Below, in pieces: positions 1-6,115 of a stretch of 12,917 nucleotides of DNA. Within the stretch, counting starts at the first letter, position 1. The number at the start of each line of letters is the position of its first letter. The notes beneath the pieces were generated by a model, which made no database searches, was not told the DNA's origin, and worked only from the letters and a program-made list of their open reading frames with translations. The translations under genes were made by a program, and so were the position numbers. Source of the stretch: an uncultured Oscillospiraceae bacterium (GTDB lineage Bacteria; Bacillota; Clostridia; Oscillospirales; Oscillospiraceae); the NCBI GenBank assembly GCA_934630555.1, contig CAKTXB010000035.1, forward strand, positions 1 to 12,917, in the 5' to 3' direction.

Positions 1-138
1 CGGTGGCGCGGCCACCGGGGAACAAGCGGTGACGGGCGCAAGCCTGCCGATTCCGGCAAATCCGCCGGAGGCACAGCTGCGGCGGTACGACCGCCGGGTC
101 AAAAGCGGTGACGGGCGCAAACCCGCTTGCAAAGCGGG
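1..138. repeat. Tandem hairpin/core repeat, two units of 79 bp
   Basis: Two units share an identical 18-bp core, AAGCGGTGACGGGCGCAA, at 24-41 and 103-120. Each core is preceded at the same 24-nt register by a perfect hairpin with a 7-bp stem and 3-nt loop (1-7/11-17 and 80-86/90-96), and the two hairpins differ in sequence. Each core is followed by a further hairpin (45-49/54-58 and 122-128/132-138), again different in sequence. The core is constant while the stems vary but stay paired. On the minus strand this block lies between the T-box terminator and the unseen regulated gene. The array may continue off the left edge. I do not recognise the family and see no convincing ORF in it. Confidence 0.75.
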
Positions 139-149
139 GAAATATGGGC

Positions 150-191
150 AAAAAAGATACTCCCATCCCTTATCCTTGGGACGAGAGCATC
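150..191 (-). terminator. Intrinsic terminator of the T-box
   Basis: On the minus strand, 191-178 pairs over 14 consecutive positions (three G-U) with 169-156 around an 8-nt loop, followed directly by six T (155-150). The 5' arm includes the CTCTCGTCCC segment that in T-boxes pairs alternatively with the T-box sequence to form the antiterminator. No other terminator lies after mgsA, so this one may also end minD-mgsA transcripts when charged tRNA is plentiful. Confidence 0.92.
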
Positions 192-394
192 TGCTTCGTG
201 GTGCCACCCGAGGTTTGGAGGACAAAGCCCTCCCTCTTGACCGCACTGACGGGGCGGTGGCCGGCGATTTCGGCGATTCGGCCTTATACGCACGCTCAGC
301 GGGCGTCCTTCGCGCGTTTGGCCGGAGGAAGCTCACAGCATCTGCTTCCCTCTCTGTCCGGCGTCCGGCGGTACTGCTCCCGCGTCATGGCATT
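150..394 (-). promoter_or_regulatory. T-box leader, predicted tRNA-Asp responsive
   Basis: Read on the minus strand, Stem I shows the kink-turn ATGA (388-385) and GAGC (297-294), the AGCAGTA loop-E side of the specifier loop (378-372), AGAGAG (355-350) and an apical helix GGAAGC/GCTTCC. Aligned to the B. subtilis glyQS T-box from memory (GAAAGGCA there, GAAGGACG here), the specifier codon is GAC at 307-305, i.e. Asp. A GGAGG/CCTCC Stem III precedes the T-box sequence GGGTGGCACCACG (209-197). Its UGGC bulge (206-203) would pair with an acceptor end whose discriminator base is G, as in bacterial tRNA-Asp, which independently agrees with the specifier. The leader starts about 20 nt after the mgsA stop. 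The controlled gene lies beyond position 1; an aspartyl-tRNA synthetase or an Asp/Asn-related gene would fit. Confidence 0.9.
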
Positions 395-413
395 GGAGAT
401 ACGATTTGAAATT

Positions 414-830
414 TTAACGGCGCGCGCGGTTCTGACGATCGACCATACGCCAGTCAAGGTCGCCGCGCTGCAGGCCAAGGATGAGCATTTCCGCCGAGGC
501 CAGATTTGTGGCACAGGGCACGTTATAGGTGTCACACAGATGCAGCGTGCGGATGAGGCGCTGATCTTCCCATGGGTCATTGTCGTTGGGGTCGGAGAAC
601 ATGAGTACAAGGTCGATCTCGTTATAGGCGATGCGGGCGTCGATCTGCTGGTGGCCGCCCTGGTTTTTGGACAGGAAGAGCGAAACCGGCAGACCGGTAG
701 CCTCAGATACGAGGCGGCCCGTGGCGGCCGTGGCAGAAAGACTGTGCCGGGAAAGAACGCTTTTGTAGGCGGTGCAAAACTGGACCATGAGCTCTTTTTT
801 CTTATCATGTGCCATCAGGGTGATATTCAT
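414..830 (-). CDS. mgsA: Methylglyoxal synthase-family protein with altered active site
   Basis: The 138-residue product aligns along its whole length with MgsA, which converts dihydroxyacetone phosphate to methylglyoxal and phosphate (E. coli protein 152 aa). It keeps AHDKKK (residues 7-12), ATGxxxxEATG, GGxQQI, the DP at 80-81, and the ATN and RGDLDWR motifs typical of clostridial MgsA. With an offset of 11 to E. coli numbering recalled from memory, catalytic Asp71 is His60, His98 is Trp87, Asp101 is Gln90, Gly66 is Lys55 and Thr47 is Ala36. Asp91 (Asp80), Asp20 (Asp9) and His19 (His8) are retained. Fold and family are therefore clear, but methylglyoxal synthase activity is doubtful. The start follows AGAAAGGA. 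It lies 35 nt downstream of minD on the same strand and is probably cotranscribed with it, as minD and mgsA neighbour each other in Clostridia. Confidence 0.88.
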   Translation of the reverse strand: MNITLMAHDKKKELMVQFCTAYKSVLSRHSLSATAATGRLVSEATGLPVSLFLSKNQGGHQQIDARIAYNEIDLVLMFSDPNDNDPWEDQRLIRTLHLCDTYNVPCATNLASAEMLILGLQRGDLDWRMVDRQNRARR

Positions 831-865
831 GAGCGGTTTCTTTCCTTTCTGTATGAAACTTGCGC

Positions 866-1603
866 TTACAGGCGCAGAAGGGGCGTTTTTTGGCCGAGCA
901 GGCGGCGGGCGATATTGAGGCAGGCCCGGGCGGCCCGGCGGTCGGTATACTGAATGAGCGGCATCCCGGAGACGGCGGCGAGGGTGACGCCGGCGTCCTC
1001 GGGCACAATGCCGATGAGCGGCAGGCCCACGGTGTCCATAACGTCGTCCACGGTGGCCTGCATCTGGGCAAACAGCCGCGCGGAAACACGGTTGACGATG
1101 AGGCGGGCCGGAATGTCGCGGCCCTCCAGCAGAAGGTCGGTGGCGTGCGCGGCGTCACGCAGAGAGGCCGGGTCGCCGCCGGACACGACAAGCGCTTCGT
1201 CGGCAAACTGCGTGGCCAGCCGGAAGCCGGCGCCAACGCCCGCGGGGGCGTCGATGAAGATCCAGTCATAGCTGCCGCCGGCGGTTTGCAGCATCTGGCC
1301 GAACTGCGTCAGGTCCAGCTGCTCAGGCGCTTCGGTGAGCGGTGCGGTGAGCAGGCTGAGATTGGGAACGGCCGCGCTTTTTGTGGCCTGCTCGGGGGTA
1401 TATTCGCCGCGCATGACGGCGGTGAAGGGCAGGGCGGCTTCGCCGCTCATGCCAAGGGAAATATCGAGGTTGCGCAGGCCAACATCGGCGTCGATGCACA
1501 AAACGCGCTGGCCGCTGGCCGCGAGGCAGCTGGCCACGCCTGCACAGACGGATGTTTTGCCTGTGCCGCCCTTGCCGGAGATCACGGCGACGATCTGGGC
1601 CAT
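866..1603 (-). CDS. minD: MinD-like deviant-Walker ATPase, lacking C-terminal membrane-targeting helix
   Basis: The 245-residue P-loop ATPase of the MinD/ParA family has deviant Walker A GKGGTGKT (10-17, signature Lys11 and Lys16), switch I DADVGLRNLD (38-47) and switch II DAPAG (118-122). MinD positions the division site by ATP-dependent membrane binding and partner recruitment. The start chosen (1603) has GGAGGT just upstream and begins with the MAQIVAVISGKGG pattern; longer in-frame starts run through the promoter. The end aligns with B. subtilis MinD at its IARRILGESVPLQVL segment and then stops, so the roughly 20-residue amphipathic membrane-targeting tail is absent. Other frames after the stop do not encode it. 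No minC or minE is adjacent. A FlhG-like or other MinD paralogue is the alternative; the mgsA neighbour favours MinD. Confidence 0.85.
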   Translation of the reverse strand: MAQIVAVISGKGGTGKTSVCAGVASCLAASGQRVLCIDADVGLRNLDISLGMSGEAALPFTAVMRGEYTPEQATKSAAVPNLSLLTAPLTEAPEQLDLTQFGQMLQTAGGSYDWIFIDAPAGVGAGFRLATQFADEALVVSGGDPASLRDAAHATDLLLEGRDIPARLIVNRVSARLFAQMQATVDDVMDTVGLPLIGIVPEDAGVTLAAVSGMPLIQYTDRRAARACLNIARRLLGQKTPLLRL

Positions 1604-1637
1604 GCGGCCACCTCCGTTCTGCGACGATATTGTAGCT

Positions 1638-1666
1638 ATTATAAACGATGCGCCCGGCAAATTCAA
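1638..1666 (-). promoter_or_regulatory. Sigma-A promoter of minD-mgsA
   Basis: On the minus strand a -35 TTGAAT (1666-1661) and a perfect -10 TATAAT (1643-1638) are separated by 17 bp. Transcription would start near 1631, about 28 nt before the minD start codon, leaving room for the GGAGGT ribosome binding site. Confidence 0.85.
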
Positions 1667-1735
1667 TATATTTGCGGCAAAAAAATCGGACTGTTTTGTT
1701 GGGGATGGGCATAGGATGGAGCAGGAGGAGATCGT

Positions 1736-2848
1736 ATGAACAAACGCTGCCTGCAAAACTTCTGTGCCGCAATGATGATCGTGTCGATTTTGATCCGCGC
1801 CGCCGTGGCTGCGGGGCTGGATATACGTTCCGGGAAAGCACTGGCGGATACGGCGGCCAGCGCGGAGCTGGCGCAATGGGCGCTGTATCTGGAAACGGGA
1901 CGCAGGGCCGACTGGCCGGAGGAGGCGGCGCGCACAGTGCGCGTGTGGCCCGTGGTGGTAGAAGAAGCTGTGCCGGCAGCGGCTGCAGAAATACCGGACG
2001 AGCCGTCAGATCCTGCGGCGGAGCGGCCGGGAGCTGTTCCGGCGGCCGAGGAAGCGCCCGCAGCCGCGCCGGAAACGGCGTTCGGGTTTACGGATGCGGA
2101 GGCGGATGCAATTAAAATTGCGGGGGCTTGCAGCTACACCGTGGACAAGCGGGCGCTTTTGCAGCAGCCGTCCACGCTGGATCTTTCGCAGGATGGGCCG
2201 AAGGTGCTCATTGTGCACACGCATTCGTGTGAGGCATATACGCCCACGGCAGCGTGGGATTACGAGGCAAGCGACACGCTGCGCACGCGCGACAAGGACC
2301 GGTCGGTCGTCCGGGTGGGCAGCGAGATCGCGGCAGTGCTGGAAGAGGCGGGCATTGAGACCATCCACGACACGGCGCTGAACGACGACCCGGCCTACAG
2401 CGGCGCATATGCGCGGATGCTGACGACCATCGAGGGCTATCTGGAACAATATCCGTCCATCCAGATGGTGCTGGATGTGCACCGCGACGCGGCGGAAGAT
2501 GCGCGGGGGATGCAGCTGGCGTATACCGCGGACATTGCCGGAGAGCCGTGCGCGCAGGTGATGCTGGTGGTGGGCACGGACGAGGGAGGCCTGGAGCACC
2601 CCGGCTGGCGGGAGAATCTGGCGAATGCGCTCAAATTACAGGCGCTTTTGAACCGCGACTATCCGGGGCTCTGCCGGCCGGTCGATCTGCGGACGGAGCG
2701 TTTTAACGCGCATACGTCGCCGGGGGCGCTGCTGGCGGAGTTTGGAGCGGCGGGAAACACGCTGCCGGAGGCCATTCGGTCGGGGCGGTATTTTGCCGCG
2801 GGCGTTGTGCGCTTCATCCGCGGTCTGGAGGCTCAGGCAAGCAGTTGA
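1736..2848 (+). CDS. spoIIP: Stage II sporulation protein P (engulfment peptidoglycan hydrolase)
   Basis: SpoIIP works with SpoIID and SpoIIM in the mother cell to degrade peptidoglycan, as amidase and endopeptidase, during forespore engulfment. The 370-residue product has an N-terminal hydrophobic anchor (about 8-27), an Ala/Pro/Glu-rich linker (about 75-115) and the SpoIIP catalytic domain from about 150. That domain shows VLIVHTHSCEAYT, RTRDKDRSVVRVG, IHDT, AYSGAY, LDVHRDA, RFNAHTSPG and the AEFGAAGNT segment. His161, His249 and Glu335 are the likely metal or catalytic ligands. AGGAGG at 1723-1728 sets the start 7 nt downstream. It is divergent from minD and its last 16 bp overlap the end of the convergent regulator. 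No convincing sporulation sigma promoter was found. The gene suggests endospore formation. The usual partner gpr is not adjacent. Confidence 0.95.
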   Translation: MNKRCLQNFCAAMMIVSILIRAAVAAGLDIRSGKALADTAASAELAQWALYLETGRRADWPEEAARTVRVWPVVVEEAVPAAAAEIPDEPSDPAAERPGAVPAAEEAPAAAPETAFGFTDAEADAIKIAGACSYTVDKRALLQQPSTLDLSQDGPKVLIVHTHSCEAYTPTAAWDYEASDTLRTRDKDRSVVRVGSEIAAVLEEAGIETIHDTALNDDPAYSGAYARMLTTIEGYLEQYPSIQMVLDVHRDAAEDARGMQLAYTADIAGEPCAQVMLVVGTDEGGLEHPGWRENLANALKLQALLNRDYPGLCRPVDLRTERFNAHTSPGALLAEFGAAGNTLPEAIRSGRYFAAGVVRFIRGLEAQASS

Positions 2849-4233
2849 GCCAGGCGGACGAGCGCCTGCTGCATGGCGGCAGGGTCCAGATCTGCATAGT
2901 GCAGTACGATGCGGGCGCGCGCATCGGCGGGCGGCGCGTCAAAGTAAAACGAGCTTAAAAGCTCAGCGTGCAGGCCGGCTTTTTGCAGCAGCGGGCGGAG
3001 CGCGTCATCGGGCAGCTCCGTGCGGATCTGCAGCAGCAGGTGCAGCCCGACACCAGAGCCGAGCACCGTAAAACGGTCTGCGCATGGCGGCGCGGCCAGC
3101 AGCGTGAGAAGCTGTTCGCGCACGGCGCGGTAGTGCTTGCGGGTGCGGCTGAGATGCTTTTCAAACCAGCCGCCGGCAAGAAACCGCGCCAGCGTGAACT
3201 GCTCAAACGATGGCACGGGGCAGCTGTAAAAGCCCATGGAAGCCTGCCACTGTGCGGCCAGCTGCGGGGGCAGGATGAGATAGCTGATGCGCAGCGAGGG
3301 CGTGAGCGTTTTGGAAAACGTGTTCATGTAGAGCACGCGGCCCGTTGTGTCCATGCTTTGCAGCGGCGGGATGGGCAGGCCGGAGAAGCGGAACTCGGAG
3401 TCAAAGTCGTCCTCAATGAGAAAGCGCGCCGGGTCGCCGGCCAGCCAGTGCAAAATGGCCTGCCGCCGCGCCGCGGGCGTGACGACACTGGTGGGATATT
3501 GGTGCGCGGGCGAAATATGCAGCACCTGCACGGGGCTTTGTGCAAGCGTCTGTGGGTCGATGCCGTCGCTGTCAAGCGGCAGTGCGCAGACATGGACACC
3601 GTTGGCGCGGTAGACGCGGGCGATCTTGCGGTGGCCCAGCGCTTCGATGCCATAGCATTTGTCGCGGCCCAGAAACTGAAGCAGCAAATTATAGAAGTAT
3701 TCCGTGCCCGCGCCGATGACGACCTGCTCCGGCGCGACGTGCATGGCGCGCAGATGGGAAAGCTCATCGCAGATGGCGCGGCGCAGTTCCCACACGCCTG
3801 CACCGGGCGCGCGGGTCATCAGAGCGGCGCTGTTATCCAGCAGCACAGTGCGCATAAGGCGCGCCCAGACGGAAAATGGGAACAGCGCGGCAGAGGCGGC
3901 GGGCTGCGGCGCGGCCTCCGGCTGCTGGCACACTGCCGGCAGGGCTGTGGAAGGCGGCGAAGCCTGTGTGTCTGCCGGGGCAAGGGGCATGAGCTGTTCC
4001 ACATAGTAACCGGAGCGCTGGCGGGCGGTGATATAGCCCTCGGCCACGAGCTGGGCATAGGCCGTTTCCACGGTGAGCTTGCTGACAGACAGGTGCTCGG
4101 CCAGCGCGCGCTTGGAGGCCAGCCGCGTGCCGCCGGGAAGCGCGCCGGAAAGAATGTCGTGCCGGATGGCGCGGTAGAGCTGCTCATAGAGCGGCGTGGC
4201 GCCGCTGCGGGTGAGGTCATAGGTTTGGATCAT
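2833..4233 (-). CDS. pdxR: MocR/PdxR-type GntR regulator with aminotransferase domain
   Basis: The 466-residue protein has an N-terminal GntR winged helix (about 8-78, with PLYEQLYRAIR, LPGGTRLASKRALAEHLSVSK and EGY), a Pro/Ala-rich linker (about 82-116) and a fold-type I aminotransferase-like domain. That domain has the EDDFDSEFRF motif (PLP-pyridine Asp275 by alignment to GabR) and NTFSKTLTPSLR with the Schiff-base Lys308. MocR proteins bind PLP and regulate B6, GABA or taurine genes. Divergence from an ECF subunit and a pyridoxal kinase makes a PdxR-like vitamin B6 role the best inference. Its predicted transcription start leaves only about 8 nt before the ATG, so it may be nearly leaderless; upstream only a weak AGGG is seen. 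The symbol is assigned from context. Confidence 0.88.
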   Translation of the reverse strand: MIQTYDLTRSGATPLYEQLYRAIRHDILSGALPGGTRLASKRALAEHLSVSKLTVETAYAQLVAEGYITARQRSGYYVEQLMPLAPADTQASPPSTALPAVCQQPEAAPQPAASAALFPFSVWARLMRTVLLDNSAALMTRAPGAGVWELRRAICDELSHLRAMHVAPEQVVIGAGTEYFYNLLLQFLGRDKCYGIEALGHRKIARVYRANGVHVCALPLDSDGIDPQTLAQSPVQVLHISPAHQYPTSVVTPAARRQAILHWLAGDPARFLIEDDFDSEFRFSGLPIPPLQSMDTTGRVLYMNTFSKTLTPSLRISYLILPPQLAAQWQASMGFYSCPVPSFEQFTLARFLAGGWFEKHLSRTRKHYRAVREQLLTLLAAPPCADRFTVLGSGVGLHLLLQIRTELPDDALRPLLQKAGLHAELLSSFYFDAPPADARARIVLHYADLDPAAMQQALVRLAQLLA

Positions 4234-4243
4234 GATTCTGGCC

Positions 4244-4296
4244 CTGTAAAATAAGATGGATTTGGCAATGTTTCAAATGCCAGTTTACAGTATAAT
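4244..4296. promoter_or_regulatory. Divergent overlapping promoters with inverted-repeat operator candidate
   Basis: Minus strand, toward the regulator: TTGAAA (4276-4271), 17 bp, TATTTT (4253-4248). Plus strand, toward the ECF gene: perfect -10 TATAAT (4291-4296) but a poor -35 (ATGTTT, 4268-4273), suggesting activation. The two -35 regions overlap and both sit inside an inverted repeat TGGCAnT-N6-AnTGCCA (4263-4282). A second pair, CTGTAAA (4244-4250) and TTTACAG (4284-4290), flanks it. One bound regulator could thus activate rightward transcription and repress its own gene. Confidence 0.65.
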
Positions 4297-4308
4297 CATA
4301 GCTGCAAG

Positions 4309-4330
4309 GGGTGCGTATGTCAATGCACCC
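4309..4330 (+). other. Leader hairpin before the ECF gene
   Basis: GGGTGC (4309-4314) pairs with GCACCC (4325-4330) in the 5' leader, just upstream of the GAGGT ribosome binding site (4336-4340), which it does not mask. No T tract follows. It may stabilise the mRNA or form part of a leader control element; function unknown. Confidence 0.5.
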
Positions 4331-4347
4331 GGAATGAGGTACCTGTG

Positions 4348-4905
4348 ATGAACGAGAAAAAATTGGATCTTAAGACGGTCGTTTTTGCGGCGGTCATGGC
4401 GGCGATCGTGTGCGTGGTGACATTCTTCCGTTTTCCGCTGCTTGGCTCGAAGGTGCACTTTGCAAATGCAATGTGTCTGCTGTCGGGCCTGCTGCTTGGA
4501 CCGGGTGTGGGCGGCTTGGCCGCGGGGCTTGGCTCGGCGCTGTATGACGGACTGTTTGGCGGCTATGATGTTGTGAACTGCCTGATCACATTTGTATCGA
4601 AGTTTGCCATGGCGTGGGTATGCGCAATGCTCGTGCAGCCGCAGAAAGAAGGCAAAAATCTGCACGCGCGTGTGATCTTGGGCAGCGTGTTGGGCGCGCT
4701 GAGCTATGTGGCGCTGTATATGCTCAAAACGTTCGTGTTCCAGCGGCTGGTATACGGCTATCCGGCGGACACGACATGGGCCACGATGCTCTCCAAGCTG
4801 CCGGCGTCGCTGATCAACGCTGTGGTGGCCTTTATCGCCGCGCCGATCCTGTACGCGGCCATCCGGCCGGCGCTTAAAAACGCGGGGCTGCTGGAAAAGC
4901 TGTGA
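4348..4905 (+). CDS. ECF transporter S component, probably for a vitamin B6 vitamer
   Basis: This is a 185-residue integral membrane protein with about five to six hydrophobic segments, the AAVMAA helix near the N-terminus (14-19) typical of ECF S components, and Gly-rich GPGVGGLAAGLGSALYD (51-67). S components bind the vitamin and dock onto a shared EcfA/A'/T energising module, which is not encoded in this window. Substrate is inferred from context: it is translationally coupled to a pyridoxal kinase and divergent from a PdxR-like regulator, so pyridoxine or pyridoxal is likely, as proposed for PdxU-type proteins. ATG 4348 is preferred over the in-frame GTG at 4345 because GAGGT (4336-4340) is then 7 nt away. 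Hydroxymethylpyrimidine or another vitamin is an alternative substrate. Confidence 0.8.
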   Translation: MNEKKLDLKTVVFAAVMAAIVCVVTFFRFPLLGSKVHFANAMCLLSGLLLGPGVGGLAAGLGSALYDGLFGGYDVVNCLITFVSKFAMAWVCAMLVQPQKEGKNLHARVILGSVLGALSYVALYMLKTFVFQRLVYGYPADTTWATMLSKLPASLINAVVAFIAAPILYAAIRPALKNAGLLEKL

Positions 4906-5753
4906 TGGAGCATTTACGGGTCTTAACGGTACAGGACCTTTCCTGCGTAGGGCAGTGTTCGCTGACGGCGGCACTGCCCGTGCTGTCTGTGTGCGGATTG
5001 GAAGCGGCGGCGCTGCCGACGGCAGTGCTCTCCACGCACACAGGCGGTGCATTCGCGTCATCCGGGTACACGTTTCGGGATCTGACGGAGGACATCCCGG
5101 ATATTGCGGCGCACTGGGCGCGGGAGCACATTCGCTTTGCGGCAGTGCAGACAGGGTATCTCGGTTCAGCAAGGCAGGCGGAGCTGGTGAGGCGCGTGAT
5201 GGACACGGCGCTGCTTCCGGGTGGCCTGCGTATTGTGGACCCGGCTATGGCGGACAGCGGTAAGCTGTATGTTGGGCTGGGAGCGGACATGGTGCACGCC
5301 ATGGCGCAGTTGGCGTTTTCGTCGGATGTGCTGCTGCCGAATCTGACAGAAGCGGCGCTGCTGACAGATCTGCCATATCAGCCGGATGGCGGCGCGGACT
5401 ATGGACGGACCCTGCTGGAAGCCCTGCGGGCGCGCGGCGCGCGGACCGTGGTGCTGACTGGCGTGCGATTCGCGGAAAACAGGACAGGCACGCTGGTTTT
5501 GGAAGGCGAGCGGGTGACAGAATACCGCCACGCGCGCGTGATGCGGGTGTGCCACGGCACGGGCGATCTGTTCACAGCGGCGTTCACGGGTGCGTATTTG
5601 ACCGGCCACGGTGCGGCGGAGGCGGCAAGGATCGCAGCGGAGTTCGTACTGGCCAGCATCCGCGCCACAGAGGACGACCCGGCACACTGGTATGGCGTGC
5701 ATTTTGAAGGCCAGCTGGGGCGGCTTTTGGAGCTTTTAAAAAAACAGAGGTAA
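4905..5753 (+). CDS. pdxK: Pyridoxal/pyridoxine kinase (PdxK/PdxY-like)
   Basis: This 282-residue ribokinase-fold enzyme phosphorylates pyridoxal, pyridoxine or pyridoxamine with ATP to give the PLP-pathway phosphates. Signatures are QDLSCVGQCSLTAALPVLS (10-28), LPTAVLSTHTGG (38-48), the VDPAMADSGKLY substrate loop (111-122), LLPNLTEAALLT (143-154), and HGTGDLF (217-223) with the anion hole and catalytic Asp221. The start codon shares its A with the stop of the ECF gene (TGATG), so translation is coupled, and a GGAAAAG lies upstream. The ThiD (HMP kinase) family is related, but the N-terminal motif matches the Firmicutes PdxK group. A terminator follows immediately. Confidence 0.9.
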   Translation: MEHLRVLTVQDLSCVGQCSLTAALPVLSVCGLEAAALPTAVLSTHTGGAFASSGYTFRDLTEDIPDIAAHWAREHIRFAAVQTGYLGSARQAELVRRVMDTALLPGGLRIVDPAMADSGKLYVGLGADMVHAMAQLAFSSDVLLPNLTEAALLTDLPYQPDGGADYGRTLLEALRARGARTVVLTGVRFAENRTGTLVLEGERVTEYRHARVMRVCHGTGDLFTAAFTGAYLTGHGAAEAARIAAEFVLASIRATEDDPAHWYGVHFEGQLGRLLELLKKQR

Positions 5754-5759
5754 AACAGA

Positions 5760-5781
5760 GTGCGCCGAAAGGCGCGCTTTT
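5760..5781 (+). terminator. Terminator after pdxK, copy 1 of a duplicated element
   Basis: GTGCGCC (5760-5766), GAAA tetraloop, GGCGCGC (5771-5777), then TTTT. It lies 7 nt after the kinase stop codon. The 23 bp at 5759-5781 recur exactly at 6019-6041. Confidence 0.8.
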
Positions 5782-5782
5782 G

Positions 5783-6115
5783 AGCGTGTCAAAAAAGTGT
5801 TTTTGACACGCTTTCAAACGCGAACCGCTGCGCTGGGTTCGCGTTTGAGAAGGCTTGCGCCATGCTGCGCGCATAATTTTTGCGCCTTTGGCGCAAAAAT
5901 TCCACACTAGCATGACGTAAAGTATTTTCGGCGACGTACACGCCGCCGCCGAAAATGATTAAAACTTTTTTCGCGCCTGCGGGCGCGAACTCTGCGAGGC
6001 ATTTTTGACAGACTGTAAAGTGCGCCGAAAGGCGCGCTTTTTTTGCGCCCTGCCGGGGCGCAGGCGGGATCGCGGGGCTCGTTCCGGCGTGGGCTTTGCA
6101 GCCTGAAAGGCTGCA
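5783..6115. repeat. Array of consecutive hairpins in the pdxK-pstS gap
   Basis: Successive inverted repeats fill this gene-free stretch: 5783-5795/5800-5812 (13 bp), 5815-5826/5836-5847 (12 bp), 5875-5886/5890-5901 (12 bp), 5924-5933/5947-5956 (10 bp), 5970-5977/5982-5989 (8 bp), then the second terminator copy, 6044-6050/6056-6062 (7 bp) and 6097-6104/6108-6115 (8 bp). All listed stems are perfect. Only short, biased reading frames cross it, so I call no gene. It resembles composite intergenic repeat elements. Whether other copies exist in the genome cannot be seen here. Confidence 0.8.
6020..6044 (+). terminator. Duplicate terminator, copy 2
   Basis: The stem, GAAA loop and stem are identical to those at 5760-5777, here followed by seven T (6038-6044), making it the stronger of the two. 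No gene ends directly before it, which suggests it arrived by duplication with the intervening hairpin block. Confidence 0.75.

Noticed and set aside
103..120. The repeat core read on the minus strand contains CGCCCGTCAC, which matches the 16S rRNA decoding-region sequence
   Set aside because: The match is only 10 nt with no flanking rRNA similarity, so it is most likely chance.
447..460. TTGACT on the minus strand as -35 of a separate T-box promoter
   Set aside because: No -10-like hexamer lies 16-18 bp downstream; the TAAAAT near the mgsA stop has no matching -35.
29..953. Plus-strand reading frames across 29-409 and 108-953
   Set aside because: They run through the repeat block, antisense to the T-box and antisense to mgsA, with no homology and no plausible start signal; the GC-rich sequence keeps frames open by chance.
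1710..1717. CATAGGAT as a sigma-E -10 element for spoIIP
   Set aside because: No matching -35 lies at the right distance and the start of transcription would fall in the ribosome binding site.
1604..1876. N-terminal extension of minD by 91 residues
   Set aside because: It crosses the sigma-A promoter and the divergent spoIIP start, lacks homology, and the internal ATG at 1603 has a strong GGAGGT.
2968..4254. 428-residue plus-strand frame opposite the MocR-type gene
   Set aside because: It is a shadow of the minus-strand gene, with no recognisable domain and low-complexity composition.
5783..6115. CRISPR array
   Set aside because: The hairpins are unlike one another in sequence and spacing; there is no regular repeat-spacer pattern and no cas gene.
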